Positions 1 to 9,084 of a DNA stretch of 64,000 nt are shown in pieces. Numbering within the stretch: the stretch's first letter is position 1; each line of letters begins with the position of its first letter. A model generated the notes under the pieces. The model ran no database searches. It saw only the letters and a list, made by a program, of their open reading frames with translations, and had not been told where the DNA came from. Made by a program: the position numbers and the translations under genes. The stretch comes from JBOFOR01 sp051659545 (GTDB lineage: Bacteria > Bacillota > Clostridia > Peptostreptococcales > Peptostreptococcaceae): contig NZ_JBOFOR010000239.1 in the NCBI RefSeq assembly GCF_051659545.1, positions 1-64,000 of the forward strand, written 5' to 3'.

Positions 1-743
1 TGAAAAACTTTAGAGATTTAGGAGGACACAAGTCCTCTGATGGAAGAATAATAAAAAAAGGTCTGTTCTTCAGATCAGCCCACATACAAGATTTAAACGA
101 AGAAGATATAAATCTATTAAAACAACTAAAAATTAAACATATATTTGACTACAGAAGTGAAGAAGAAGCTAAACGCAATCCTTCAACAAACATAGAAAAC
201 ATAACAAACATAAGAATACCAGCAATGCTAAAAGTACCAGGCGCAGACAGTGCCAGCTTTGGCTCAGTAGAAAACATGATACAAGAACTATTTGAAAAAA
301 ACATGGCATTCAACATGATGAAAGAAAGCTACTACAATTTGCCAATAAATAATCCATCCTACAAAAAACTAGTGGAACTTGTAAAAGACCCTAACATGTT
401 ACCAATACTAAGCCATTGCACAGCAGGTAAAGACAGAACAGGGGTAGGGTGTTCAATAATACTTATGATACTAGGTGTATCGAGAGAAGACATCATAAAA
501 GAATACTTAAAAAGCAACGAATATGCTAAAATAGCAATAGAAGAATTCATAAATGTAAAACCTGAACTAAAAGGAGTACCTACAGAGAAATTAGCTTACA
601 TATTTGGTGTCAACGAAGATTACATCAATGAAGCATATAAAAAGATTGATGAAATGTATGAAACCATAGAAGACTACCTTTATGGAGAGTATAGCTTAAC
701 ACAAGAAGATTTAATTAAACTAAGAGATATGTATTTAGAATAA
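1..743 (+). CDS. Tyrosine-protein phosphatase, Y_phosphatase3/MptpB-like (5' end cut by window)
   Basis: The reading frame is open from the window edge, so the ATG at 225 is internal. The first residues read KNFRDLGG, the hallmark N-terminus of this family. Because they are preceded only by 'tg', the start codon may be an ATG whose A lies one base outside the window. The phosphatase loop HCTAGKDRTG (about bases 415-445) holds the catalytic Cys, the Arg and the family-typical GKDR lysine/aspartate. These enzymes dephosphorylate phosphotyrosine and sometimes phosphoinositides. The substrate here is unknown. No signal peptide is visible, so the protein is probably cytoplasmic. About 247 residues are visible, close to full length for the family. 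Family assignment is firm; biological role is not. Confidence 0.85.
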   Translation, partial: KNFRDLGGHKSSDGRIIKKGLFFRSAHIQDLNEEDINLLKQLKIKHIFDYRSEEEAKRNPSTNIENITNIRIPAMLKVPGADSASFGSVENMIQELFEKNMAFNMMKESYYNLPINNPSYKKLVELVKDPNMLPILSHCTAGKDRTGVGCSIILMILGVSREDIIKEYLKSNEYAKIAIEEFINVKPELKGVPTEKLAYIFGVNEDYINEAYKKIDEMYETIEDYLYGEYSLTQEDLIKLRDMYLE

Positions 744-780
744 TAGAATTGTTAAAATTATGTTAACTTGAAAAAAACTA

Positions 781-809
781 TTGCACAAAAAAAGATCGAT
801 ACTTATAAT
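781..809 (+). promoter_or_regulatory. Predicted sigma-A promoter for the riboswitch-ATPase transcript
   Basis: TTGCAC (781-786), a 17-base spacer and a perfect TATAAT (804-809) lie about 30 bases upstream of the riboswitch aptamer. The -35 box is imperfect. Transcription would start near 816. Confidence 0.55.
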
Positions 810-836
810 GATAATATAAATAGAATAAATTCCCAC

Positions 837-932
837 GAAGGGGAGTAGCTTTCACACATGTGATAATTAGTCGTCATTTCGGATATTATATCCCGGCTAA
901 TTAGCGAGTAGAGACTTGTTAGCAAGACCTTC
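837..932 (+). promoter_or_regulatory. Mn2+-sensing yybP-ykoY riboswitch aptamer
   Basis: The aptamer shows the conserved blocks in order: AGGGGAGTAGC (838-849), GTCGTCATTTC (about 870-880), CCCGGCTAATT (892-902) and TTAGCAAGACCTT (919-931). These match the paired strands and metal-binding loops of the well-studied Lactococcus yybP-ykoY aptamer. AGGGGAG at the 5' end can pair with the 3' GACCTT strand to form P1. The same 3' strand is the left arm of the following terminator, so metal binding should prevent termination and switch the ATPase on. This family senses Mn2+ and often controls P-type ATPases and other Mn exporters. Confidence 0.88.
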
Positions 933-967
933 AGAGCAGATATTAATCTGCTTTGAGGGTCTTATTT
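925..967 (+). terminator. Riboswitch-controlled intrinsic terminator
   Basis: A 17-base stem (925-941 with 946-962, some G-U pairs) is followed by TATTTTATTT. Its left arm overlaps the closing strand of the Mn2+ aptamer, so the two structures are mutually exclusive. This is the expression platform. Confidence 0.8.
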
Positions 968-1026
968 TATTTCAATAAAAAACGTGTATGATGTATGCAG
1001 GTTATTTCAAATTTGGGGGTAAAATT

Positions 1027-3615
1027 ATGTATTATAAAAGAGAGTTAAATGAAACCTTAAAAATGCTAAATAGTAGCATAAAAGGTCTATCTGCAGAAGA
1101 AGCTGAAGAGAGATTAGCTAAAAATGGTTACAATGAACTAAAAGAAAAGGAAAAAACACCAACTTGGAAACTTTTCTTAGAAAGTTTTAAAGATCCGCTA
1201 GTAATAATTCTTTTAGTAGCAGCTCTTGTACAAATATTTTTAGGTGAAGTAGTGGAATCAAGTATAATATTCGCAGTATTAGTTTTAAACTCGGTACTAG
1301 GTGTGGTTCAAACTAAAAAAGCTGAAGGTTCACTAGCAAGTTTAAAGAAATTATCAGTACCAAATGCGAAGGTACTAAGGGATGATGTGAAAATTACTTT
1401 ACCATCTAGAGAATTGGTAGCAGGTGATATAGTAATGTTAGAAGCTGGAGATTATGTTCCAGCAGATGGTAGAATAATTGAATCACAAACTTTAAAAGTG
1501 GTAGAAGGTATGCTTACTGGAGAAAGTGAGCCAGTATTAAAACATGAAAAAGCTATTGATGAGGAATGTGCATTAGGTGACCAAAAAAACATGGTATTCA
1601 GTGGTTCTATGATAGTTTACGGTAGAGCAACATATGTTGTAACTGGAGCTGGTATGGAAACAGAAGTTGGTAAAATAGCAAACTTATTAGATAATGCTGA
1701 AAACAAGCAAACTCCACTTCAAATAAAATTAGATGAATTTGGTAAAAAATTAGGTGTAGGAATAGTTTTATTAGCAGTTGCAATATTTGGTATTCAAGTT
1801 GTAAGAGGTGCTGACATTATTAATTCATTCATGTTTGCAATAGCAATAGCAGTTGCTGCTATACCAGAAGCTCTATCTTCAATAGTTACAATAGTTTTAG
1901 CAGTTGGAACAAACACAATGGCTAAGAAACAAGCTGTAGTAAGAAAATTACCTGCTGTTGAAACATTAGGTGCTACAAGTGTTATATGTACAGATAAAAC
2001 TGGTACACTTACTCAAAATAAAATGACTGTAGTAGATTTCTATATGTATGGAGTACAAAAACTAAAACTTACAGATAATACAGATTCTCAAGAGGTAGCA
2101 CTAACATTAGCATCAACACTTTGTAATGATTCAGATATAACTGCTGAAGGTGTAGAAATAGGTGATCCAACTGAAGTAGCTTTAATAAACTATGCTGAAA
2201 GTAATAATTTAAGTTATAAAAAATTAAGAGAAAAATATAATAGACTTAGTGAATTACCATTTGATAGTGATAGAAAATTAATGTCTACTGTTAATAAAAT
2301 AGATGATAATGTAATAATGTTCACAAAGGGAGCTCCAGATGTTATATTTAACAGATGTAAATATGCATTAAACAATGGAGAGCTAGTTCCAATGAACGAT
2401 GAAATATTAAATGAATACAAAAAAACAAATGAAGAATTCTCAACCAATGCACTAAGGGTTCTTGCTTTTGCAACTAAAAAAATAGATGATGAAAACTTTG
2501 TTCCAGCAATTGAAGATGAAGTAGAATTAACTTTAGTTGGATTAATGGCAATGATAGATCCTCCTAGAAAAGAAGTTTATGAAGCTGTAGAAAATGCTAA
2601 AAAATCTGGAATAAAAACAGTAATGATAACAGGTGACCATAAAACTACTGCTAAAGCAATAGCTAAAGATATAGGTATACTAGTAGATGGAGACTTAGCT
2701 CTTACAGGTCAAGAATTAGACCTTTTAACTGATGAAGAATTAAATAAAGATTTAGAAAAAATATCAGTTTACGCTAGAGTATCTCCAGAAAATAAAATAA
2801 GAATAGTAAAAGCTTGGCAAGACAAAGGTAAAGTATGTGCAATGACAGGGGATGGAGTAAATGATGCTCCTGCATTAAAACAAGCAAATATAGGTATAGG
2901 AATGGGAAGTGGTACAGAAGTTGCAAAAGATGCTTCTGCAATGGTATTACTTGATGACAACTTTGCTACAATAGTAAAAGCTGTAGAAGTAGGTAGAACA
3001 GTATATAGCAATATTAAAAAATCTATAACTTATTTATTTTCAGGAAACTTAGGTGGAATAATAGCTATACTATTTGCAGTATTTGCTGATTGGGCTAACC
3101 CATTCACAACATTACAATTATTATTTATAAACTTAGTAACCGATTCATTACCAGCAATAGCATTAGGACTTGAAAAGCCAGAGAAAAATGTTATGAGTTT
3201 ACCTCCTAGAAATCCAAATGAAAAGATACTAGAAGGTGAAATGTTAAAAGCAGTTATAGTAAGAGGTAGCATAATAGGTATAGTAACAATAATTGCTCAA
3301 TATATAGGAATGAAACATTCTCCAGAATTAGGAACAGCAATGGCATTCTCAACACTTACTTTATCTAGAATAGTTCAAACATTTGCAGCTAGATCAAATA
3401 CAGAAACAATATTTACCTTAGGGTTTACAAGTAACAAATACGCTCTAGGTGCAGTGGTTGTATGTTTAGGAATGTTTAGTTTAACATTAATACCATTTAT
3501 GAGAACTGTATTTGAAATACCTCAAACATATCAATTAATAAATTTAGCAATATGTTTTGGTTTATCAGTAATAGCAGCATTATGTATGGAAGTTAGTAAG
3601 TTAATAAAAAGATAA
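1027..3615 (+). CDS. P-type cation-transporting ATPase (Ca2+/Mn2+ type, P2), probable Mn2+ exporter
   Basis: An 862-residue membrane pump. The start is the ATG at 1027, with GGGGG at 1015-1019; an in-frame ATG at 988 has no ribosome site and lies close behind the terminator. Signatures are TGES in the actuator domain, the M4 motif PEALSS, the phosphorylated Asp in DKTGTLT (D323), TGDGVNDAPAL (about 607-617) and the M6 segment NLVTDSLPAIALG typical of P2A/P2B Ca2+-ATPases. About ten membrane segments are expected. Sequence alone suggests Ca2+ transport, but the Mn2+ riboswitch upstream argues that the physiological cargo is excess Mn2+ (inference). The gene is monocistronic, flanked by terminators. 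Confidence 0.9.
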   Translation: MYYKRELNETLKMLNSSIKGLSAEEAEERLAKNGYNELKEKEKTPTWKLFLESFKDPLVIILLVAALVQIFLGEVVESSIIFAVLVLNSVLGVVQTKKAEGSLASLKKLSVPNAKVLRDDVKITLPSRELVAGDIVMLEAGDYVPADGRIIESQTLKVVEGMLTGESEPVLKHEKAIDEECALGDQKNMVFSGSMIVYGRATYVVTGAGMETEVGKIANLLDNAENKQTPLQIKLDEFGKKLGVGIVLLAVAIFGIQVVRGADIINSFMFAIAIAVAAIPEALSSIVTIVLAVGTNTMAKKQAVVRKLPAVETLGATSVICTDKTGTLTQNKMTVVDFYMYGVQKLKLTDNTDSQEVALTLASTLCNDSDITAEGVEIGDPTEVALINYAESNNLSYKKLREKYNRLSELPFDSDRKLMSTVNKIDDNVIMFTKGAPDVIFNRCKYALNNGELVPMNDEILNEYKKTNEEFSTNALRVLAFATKKIDDENFVPAIEDEVELTLVGLMAMIDPPRKEVYEAVENAKKSGIKTVMITGDHKTTAKAIAKDIGILVDGDLALTGQELDLLTDEELNKDLEKISVYARVSPENKIRIVKAWQDKGKVCAMTGDGVNDAPALKQANIGIGMGSGTEVAKDASAMVLLDDNFATIVKAVEVGRTVYSNIKKSITYLFSGNLGGIIAILFAVFADWANPFTTLQLLFINLVTDSLPAIALGLEKPEKNVMSLPPRNPNEKILEGEMLKAVIVRGSIIGIVTIIAQYIGMKHSPELGTAMAFSTLTLSRIVQTFAARSNTETIFTLGFTSNKYALGAVVVCLGMFSLTLIPFMRTVFEIPQTYQLINLAICFGLSVIAALCMEVSKLIKR

Positions 3616-3667
3616 TTATAAGAATAAATAAATTATCTAATTAATTTTAAATAAATAACTTTTTAAG

Positions 3668-3702
3668 AGACCTACTCCTAATATATAGGGGTTAGGTCTT
3701 TT
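3668..3702 (+). terminator. Rho-independent terminator after the P-type ATPase
   Basis: AGACCTACTCCTA pairs with the near-complement ending TTAGGTCT, followed by a short T run (3699-3702). Confidence 0.8.
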
Positions 3703-3863
3703 AGCATTTATAGAATATATGCATTTAATATATTATGTAACAAATTGACAAAATTTGTGATTTGCTTATAAGTAGACAGAAATAATAAAAACCTGTAAAA
3801 TATTTTATTAAGAAGAAATTTAATATGATATAAAGTAAAATTTGCAAAGGGAGACTAGCTAGT

Positions 3864-5636
3864 ATGGGAGACTTTGACTTGATTGATATATATAAATCAT
3901 TCTTAGAAAATATGCCTTGGCCTGTTTGGATTGAGGACACAGAATCTAGAGTGATTTTTTTAAATAAAAGTTACGAAGAAGTATATAACATTAAGCATGA
4001 AGATGTTGTTGGCATGACAAACTATGAAGCTTTTGGGGAAGAAAAAGCTATTTATTATAATCAAAATTTTAAGTTATGTATGGAAAGTGGAGAAGTTGTT
4101 GTTTCTGAGGGTGTTATTAATGGAGAGTTAATAGAAGGTTATATCTTTCCTATCTATAATAATGATAAAAAAATACATGCTATTGGAGGAATTTCAGTAA
4201 ATTCAAATCATAGGAAAGAAAGAGAAATAGAAAAACAGAAAAATATTTTAAGAACTATAATTGATGCAGTTCCAGAAACGATATTTTATAAAGATAAAGA
4301 AGGAAAATTTATTGGATATAATAAAAATTTTGAAGAGTTTTACAAGAAAAGAGGAATAACTCAAATTGTAGGTAAAACTGATTTGGAAATTTATAATGAT
4401 AAAACAGTTGCTAAACACTTTATTGAACAAGATCAAGAAATTTTAAAAAATAGAGAAGTTAAGTATTTTGAATATACTATAAAAGATGAAAAGGGCAATA
4501 AGAAAGTTGAGGAGAACGTAAAAATACCAGTTATTGATGATAGTGGAAAAGCGTGGGGAATCGTAGGTTTATCTAGAGATATTACAGAAAGAAAGCATTT
4601 AGAAGAAAGACTTAGGTACTTGAGTCAAACAGATATCCTGACTGGATTGTATAACAGATATAGTTTTGAAGAAAAAATAGAAGAGTTGAATAAAGAACAG
4701 TTTTTACCACTTGGAATTATTATGGGAGATGTAAATGGATTAAAAATAGTAAATGATACACTGGGTCATCTAGAAGGTGATAGAATGCTAGTAGACATCT
4801 CTAATATTATAAAAGATATTTGTAGTAAGGATAGTTATGCTTTTAGATGGGGTGGAGATGAATTTATAATTTTAGTTCCAAATAGTGATGAGAAAAAGTG
4901 TGAAGAAATAATTGAAAATATAATAAGCAAATGTCAAGATTCAGAACAAAAATTTATACAACTTAGTATTGCTTTAGGACAAGTTGTAAAATACAACTTA
5001 AAAAAAGACGTTTATGATTGTATAAAAAAAGTAGAAGAAAAAGTATATCGTCAAAAACTATTAGAAAAGAAAAGTATAAAAAGTTCTATATTAGAATCTC
5101 TTAAAAAGACTCTAGAAGAAAAAAATATGGAAACGCAGGCTCATACTGAAAGAGTAGTGAAATATTCTTTAGCTTTAGGGAAAATATTAGGATTTAAAAT
5201 AGATGAACTAGATGAATTACTTTTAGTTGCAAAACTTCATGATATAGGTAAAATAGGAATAAATGAAGAGATATTATTAAAGCCAAGCAAGTTAACAAAA
5301 GAAGAATTTGAAATAATGAAAATGCATACAGAAAAAGGATATCGTATTATTAATGCATCTAGTGAACTTCATAACGTAGCTAAGTGTGTTTTAACTCATC
5401 ATGAAAGATGGGATGGTACAGGATATCCATTAGGTCTAAAGGGTGAAGAGATACCTATAATATCTAGAATAATAAATTTAGTAGATTCCTACGATGTAAT
5501 GACTAATAATATAATATACAAAAAAGCTCTTGATAAAAAAGATGCAATTAAAGAGTTAGAAAAATGCTCTGGAACACAATTTGACCCTCGACTTGTAAAG
5601 TATTTTGTGGAATACTTAAAAAATTACATCACATAG
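3864..5636 (+). CDS. PAS-PAS-GGDEF-HD-GYP protein (cyclic-di-GMP turnover)
   Basis: A 590-residue cytoplasmic protein with no membrane segment. Order: PAS (about 8-115), a second PAS (about 125-245, ending in the linker DITERKHLEERL), GGDEF (about 250-390) and HD-GYP (about 405-585). The GGDEF motif is intact (RWGGDEF), as is the GDVNGLKIVND metal site, so cyclase activity is possible. The RxxD product-inhibition site is absent. The HD-GYP domain keeps KLHDIGKIGI and HHERWDGTGYP, the metal ligands of phosphodiesterases. The protein could therefore make, degrade or switch between both activities under control of a PAS ligand. AAAGGGAG about 10 bases upstream fits the start. It stands alone with its own terminator. 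Confidence 0.88.
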   Translation: MGDFDLIDIYKSFLENMPWPVWIEDTESRVIFLNKSYEEVYNIKHEDVVGMTNYEAFGEEKAIYYNQNFKLCMESGEVVVSEGVINGELIEGYIFPIYNNDKKIHAIGGISVNSNHRKEREIEKQKNILRTIIDAVPETIFYKDKEGKFIGYNKNFEEFYKKRGITQIVGKTDLEIYNDKTVAKHFIEQDQEILKNREVKYFEYTIKDEKGNKKVEENVKIPVIDDSGKAWGIVGLSRDITERKHLEERLRYLSQTDILTGLYNRYSFEEKIEELNKEQFLPLGIIMGDVNGLKIVNDTLGHLEGDRMLVDISNIIKDICSKDSYAFRWGGDEFIILVPNSDEKKCEEIIENIISKCQDSEQKFIQLSIALGQVVKYNLKKDVYDCIKKVEEKVYRQKLLEKKSIKSSILESLKKTLEEKNMETQAHTERVVKYSLALGKILGFKIDELDELLLVAKLHDIGKIGINEEILLKPSKLTKEEFEIMKMHTEKGYRIINASSELHNVAKCVLTHHERWDGTGYPLGLKGEEIPIISRIINLVDSYDVMTNNIIYKKALDKKDAIKELEKCSGTQFDPRLVKYFVEYLKNYIT

Positions 5637-5652
5637 AAATGATATTGTATAG

Positions 5653-5684
5653 AAAAGATGCTTAAAAAAGGGCATCTTTTTTTT
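5653..5684 (+). terminator. Terminator after the GGDEF/HD-GYP gene
   Basis: AAAAGATGC (5653-5661) pairs with GCATCTTTT (5672-5680), followed by a run of T. Confidence 0.8.
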
Positions 5685-5685
5685 A

Positions 5686-6136
5686 TGCAATATATTTTGT
5701 GAGTAAAAAAAATAAATTAACATTAAATTAACATAGGCTAATTTTCATTAGAAAATTTACAAATACTAAACTTAAAGTATTGTATTAGGAAAGTAAGAAA
5801 AAATAGAAAGTTTAGTATAAATATACTTTTACATAAAAAATATTAAACTAAAGCTATTGGAAAAACTTGGATTATGGTTATAAAAAATGAAAATGTTAAA
5901 AATTATATAATTGAATTAGTTTATAAATACTAAACTTTATTAAAATTAATACAAACTTCAAAAAATAAACAAAAGGCATAATTACTGGAAAGACTAGGAT
6001 TTGAAGATATTAAAACAAACAAAAAAACTGTTGCAAAAATAGAAGGTTGTGAATATAATAAAAAATGTAAGTTTAATAAAAATAAACTTTAAAAATAGGT
6101 ATAGTTAATTTGAAGGCGTATGAAAGGAGGATGTAA
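5686..6136. other. 450-base AT-rich leader/intergenic region upstream of the polyamine operon, possible gene remnant
   Basis: No intact gene is visible. Two degenerate related segments occur: about 5853-5872 (ctattggaaaaacttggatt) and 5983-6002, matching at about 17 of 20 bases. From the second, an open frame runs 5982-6092 and reads LLERLGFED near its start, with no start codon or ribosome site. The first gives LLEKLG and then stops. TACTAAACTT also occurs three times in this region. This could be a decayed duplicated gene or an unrecognised structured leader. No known riboswitch consensus fits. Confidence 0.3.
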
Positions 6137-7639
6137 ATGAATTTTATTGATAAAAAAGAAGCTTCTTTGATTAGTAAATCAAAATGCTATTCCCAAGAAG
6201 AAGTTTATTTATTAGATGGGTTAAAAAAATACTCCCTAAAAGAAATAGCTTGTTTTGATGTTCCAGGGCATGTAAAAGAACAAGGTGTTGATATTTTAAA
6301 TAAGTATTTTGGAGAGCAGGTTATGAAAATGGATATAAACTCTTCTCCATTGATGGACAATATAGCTACCCCTAATGGAATAATAAAAAAATCTCAGGAA
6401 TTATTAGCTAATGCTTATAATGCAGATGATGCATTTTTTATAACGAATGGAACTACTGGAGCTATACATGCAATGATTTTAAGTACTATCAATCCAGGGG
6501 ATAAAGTAATATTGCCAAGAAATATTCATAAATCTGTAATAAATGCACTTATACTCTCAGGAGGAGAACCTATATTTGTTCAACCGGAGTTTAATGGAGA
6601 TTTGGGTATAAGCTTAAATATAAGTATTGAAAGTATTAAATCTAAACTAGAAGAAGTTAATGATGCAAAAGCTGTTTTTATATTAAATCCCACTTATTAT
6701 GGTGCATGTACAGATTTAAAAAAGATAGTGGAGTTATGTCATGAAAAGGGAGTTTTAGTGTTAGTAGATGAAGCCCATGGTGCTCATTTTCCTTTTAATA
6801 AAGATTTACCACCATCAAGTATGGTAGTTGGAGCTGATATGTCAGCAATAAGTATTCATAAAACAGGTGGTGCTTTGACGCAATCATCAGCTATATTAGT
6901 AAATAAAACTAATATAGATACAAATAAAGTATTGCAATCAATAAATATGCTTCAATCAACTTCAGCATCATACCTACTAATGGCTAGCATAGATGGTGCT
7001 AGGTATAATTTGATAAAAAATGGAGAAGAACAATTGTCAAAAGCTTTAGACTTAGCACGTTATGCAAGGTTAAAGTTAAATCAAATATCAGGAATAAACG
7101 TATTCTGCGACAAGACCTTAATAAATGATGGAGTAACTTTTATTGATAACACTAAGTTATGTATAAATGTTAAAGATTTAAATATAACAGGACATCAAGT
7201 TTATGATTTATTATATCAAGAGTATGGTGTTCAAGCGGAGTTAGGGGATTTATACAATGTATTAGCACTTATTTCTATAGGAACTACTAAGCAGGATATA
7301 GATAAGTTAATAAATGCAATTATAAAAATTTCTAAAAATTATAGAAATAAAGATAATTTTAAACAAATAGAAATAAAGCAAATAATACCGAATAGAGTGA
7401 TTACTCCAAGAGAAGCTTTTTATTCTCAAAAAGAGAGCATTAAGATAGATAATTGTATAAATCGAATTTGTGCAGAATCTATAATGGCTTATCCTCCAGG
7501 TATACCAATTATATCACCGGGAGAAGTAATAAGCCTAGAAATAATAGAATATTTAAAATTATTAAAAGAAAACAATGCACACCTCACAGACATGAAAGAT
7601 AAGACCTTAAAAACTATCTTTGTAATTAAGGAAAAATAA
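6137..7639 (+). CDS. speA: Arginine decarboxylase (Orn/Lys/Arg decarboxylase class I, SpeA type)
   Basis: A 500-residue, PLP-dependent fold-type I decarboxylase. The PLP lysine is K242 in SIHKTGGALTQSS, and D211/H214 in DEAHGAH bind the cofactor ring. The length is the short Gram-positive form (Bacillus SpeA/YaaO about 480-490), lacking the wing domain of enterobacterial enzymes. The family includes Arg, Lys and Orn decarboxylases. The agmatinase gene three genes downstream indicates arginine to agmatine as the reaction (inference from context). AAAGGAGG (6123-6130) sits at good spacing before the ATG. It is the first gene of a polyamine operon and follows a long AT-rich leader. Confidence 0.9.
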   Translation: MNFIDKKEASLISKSKCYSQEEVYLLDGLKKYSLKEIACFDVPGHVKEQGVDILNKYFGEQVMKMDINSSPLMDNIATPNGIIKKSQELLANAYNADDAFFITNGTTGAIHAMILSTINPGDKVILPRNIHKSVINALILSGGEPIFVQPEFNGDLGISLNISIESIKSKLEEVNDAKAVFILNPTYYGACTDLKKIVELCHEKGVLVLVDEAHGAHFPFNKDLPPSSMVVGADMSAISIHKTGGALTQSSAILVNKTNIDTNKVLQSINMLQSTSASYLLMASIDGARYNLIKNGEEQLSKALDLARYARLKLNQISGINVFCDKTLINDGVTFIDNTKLCINVKDLNITGHQVYDLLYQEYGVQAELGDLYNVLALISIGTTKQDIDKLINAIIKISKNYRNKDNFKQIEIKQIIPNRVITPREAFYSQKESIKIDNCINRICAESIMAYPPGIPIISPGEVISLEIIEYLKLLKENNAHLTDMKDKTLKTIFVIKEK

Positions 7640-7657
7640 AAATAGGAGATGGTAAAT

Positions 7658-8092
7658 ATGAAATTTGAAACATTAGGAAGACACATATTAGTAGAATATT
7701 ATAATTGCGACGAAGAGATTCTTAGAGATCCAAAGCTTATAGAAGAATATATGAACGATTCAGCGTTAAATGCAAAGGCTACAATAGTAGATTCTGTTTT
7801 TCATCACTTTAACCCATGGGGTGTATCAGGAGCTGTAATAATAGCAGAATCACACTTAACAATACACACTTGGCCGGAATATGGATATGTAGCAGCAGAC
7901 TTTTTTACTTGTGGAGATATAGATCCTTGGAAGAGTTTTGAGCTACTAGAAGAATTGTTAAAAGCAGAAAGAAGTGAATCAACAGAAATACCTAGAGGAT
8001 TAACAACTAAAATACAAAAATTTTCAAAAAAAGACTTAGGAGAAATTACTCATAAGCCACTAGAGCATGAAACTCAAGCTAAAGCTATATAA
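7658..8092 (+). CDS. speH: S-adenosylmethionine decarboxylase proenzyme (SpeH/SpeD prokaryotic type)
   Basis: The ATG at 7658 is preferred over the ATG at 7649 because AGGAG at 7644-7648 is 9 bases away from it and overlaps the other. The product of 144 residues is a pyruvoyl enzyme. Self-cleavage should fall at Glu64-Ser65 in the conserved AESHLTIHTWPE, generating the pyruvoyl group from Ser65. It makes decarboxylated AdoMet, the aminopropyl donor for SpeE. It lies 18 bases behind speA and is probably cotranscribed. The C-terminus extends about 20 residues beyond the Bacillus enzyme (126 residues) with a Lys/Glu-rich tail. Confidence 0.93.
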   Translation: MKFETLGRHILVEYYNCDEEILRDPKLIEEYMNDSALNAKATIVDSVFHHFNPWGVSGAVIIAESHLTIHTWPEYGYVAADFFTCGDIDPWKSFELLEELLKAERSESTEIPRGLTTKIQKFSKKDLGEITHKPLEHETQAKAI

Positions 8093-8232
8093 ATAAAAAT
8101 CCTAAGTAAAATAAAAATAAAAAATAAATTCGAACTTTAATTATAACATAAATATAAAAAAATACAAATTAGCAACTGGCTAATATACAAATAGATATAC
8201 AAAATCAAATTAAATTAAATGGGAGGAAGATT

Positions 8233-9084
8233 ATGGAGCTTTGGTATACAGAGGAGTGGACTAATAATGTACGTTTTTCAATAAAAGTAGATAAGCATTT
8301 ATTTAGTGGAGAATCAGAATTTCAAAGAGTAGATGTTTTTGATAGTAAAGAATTTGGAAAAATTTTAACCTTAGATGGATTAATGATGGTAAATTATAAG
8401 GATGAATTTATCTATCATGATATGATAGTGCACGTACCTATGGCAACTAATATGAAAATAAAAAATGTTTTAGTTATAGGTGGTGGTGATGGAGGCACAG
8501 TTAGAGAGCTTACTAGATACCCGAATATAGAAAATATAGATATGGTTGAAATTGATAAAATGGTTGTAGATGTATCTAGAGAGCATATAGAAATATGTGC
8601 TTCTAAACTAGATGATCCAAGGGTTAACCTATACTTTGAGGATGGAGTAGCCTTTGTAAAAAATACTAAGGATAAAGTTTATGATTTAATAATAGTTGAT
8701 TCAACCGATCCAATAGGTCCTGGAGAAGGGTTGTTTTCAATAGACTTTTACAAGGATTGCTATAGAGTATTAAGTGACGAAGGAATACTTGTGAATCAAA
8801 ATGAAAGCCCGTATTTTGATTTTAATGCTAAAGAAATGAAAAGAGCTAATGAAAAAATAACTAACTTATTTCCAGTAGCTAACGTTTATCAAGCTCATAT
8901 ACCAACTTATCCATCGGGTCATTGGTTATTTGGATTTGCATCTAAAAAATTTGATCCAATAAAGGATCAAAACAGAAAAAAATGGGAAAGTCTAAATTTG
9001 GAAACTAAATATTATAATAGTGATATACATGTTGGAGCATTTATGTTGCCTCAATATGTAAAGGATATGCTAAATGAAAAATAA
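8233..9084 (+). CDS. speE: Spermidine synthase
   Basis: A 283-residue aminopropyltransferase with an N-terminal beta-strand domain (WYTEEWTNNVRFSIKVD) and a Rossmann domain. VIGGGDGG (residues 81-88) and VEIDKMVVD bind decarboxylated AdoMet; DSTDPIGPGEGLF (about 156-168) is the gatekeeper loop with the catalytic Asp. It transfers aminopropyl from decarboxylated AdoMet to putrescine. GGGAGGAAG precedes the ATG. The 140-base AT-rich gap from speH holds no clear terminator, so the operon probably continues. It overlaps speB by 11 bases. Confidence 0.95.
   Translation: MELWYTEEWTNNVRFSIKVDKHLFSGESEFQRVDVFDSKEFGKILTLDGLMMVNYKDEFIYHDMIVHVPMATNMKIKNVLVIGGGDGGTVRELTRYPNIENIDMVEIDKMVVDVSREHIEICASKLDDPRVNLYFEDGVAFVKNTKDKVYDLIIVDSTDPIGPGEGLFSIDFYKDCYRVLSDEGILVNQNESPYFDFNAKEMKRANEKITNLFPVANVYQAHIPTYPSGHWLFGFASKKFDPIKDQNRKKWESLNLETKYYNSDIHVGAFMLPQYVKDMLNEK

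Noticed and set aside
988..1026. Earlier ATG for the P-type ATPase
   Set aside because: No ribosome site; the ATG at 1027 has GGGGG at proper spacing and gives the family-typical N-terminus.
5970..6010. Resemblance to a cyclic-di-GMP-I (GEMM) riboswitch
   Set aside because: GGCA, GGAAAG and AGGA occur in a similar order, but the tetraloop stem does not pair and the GCAAAGC block is absent.
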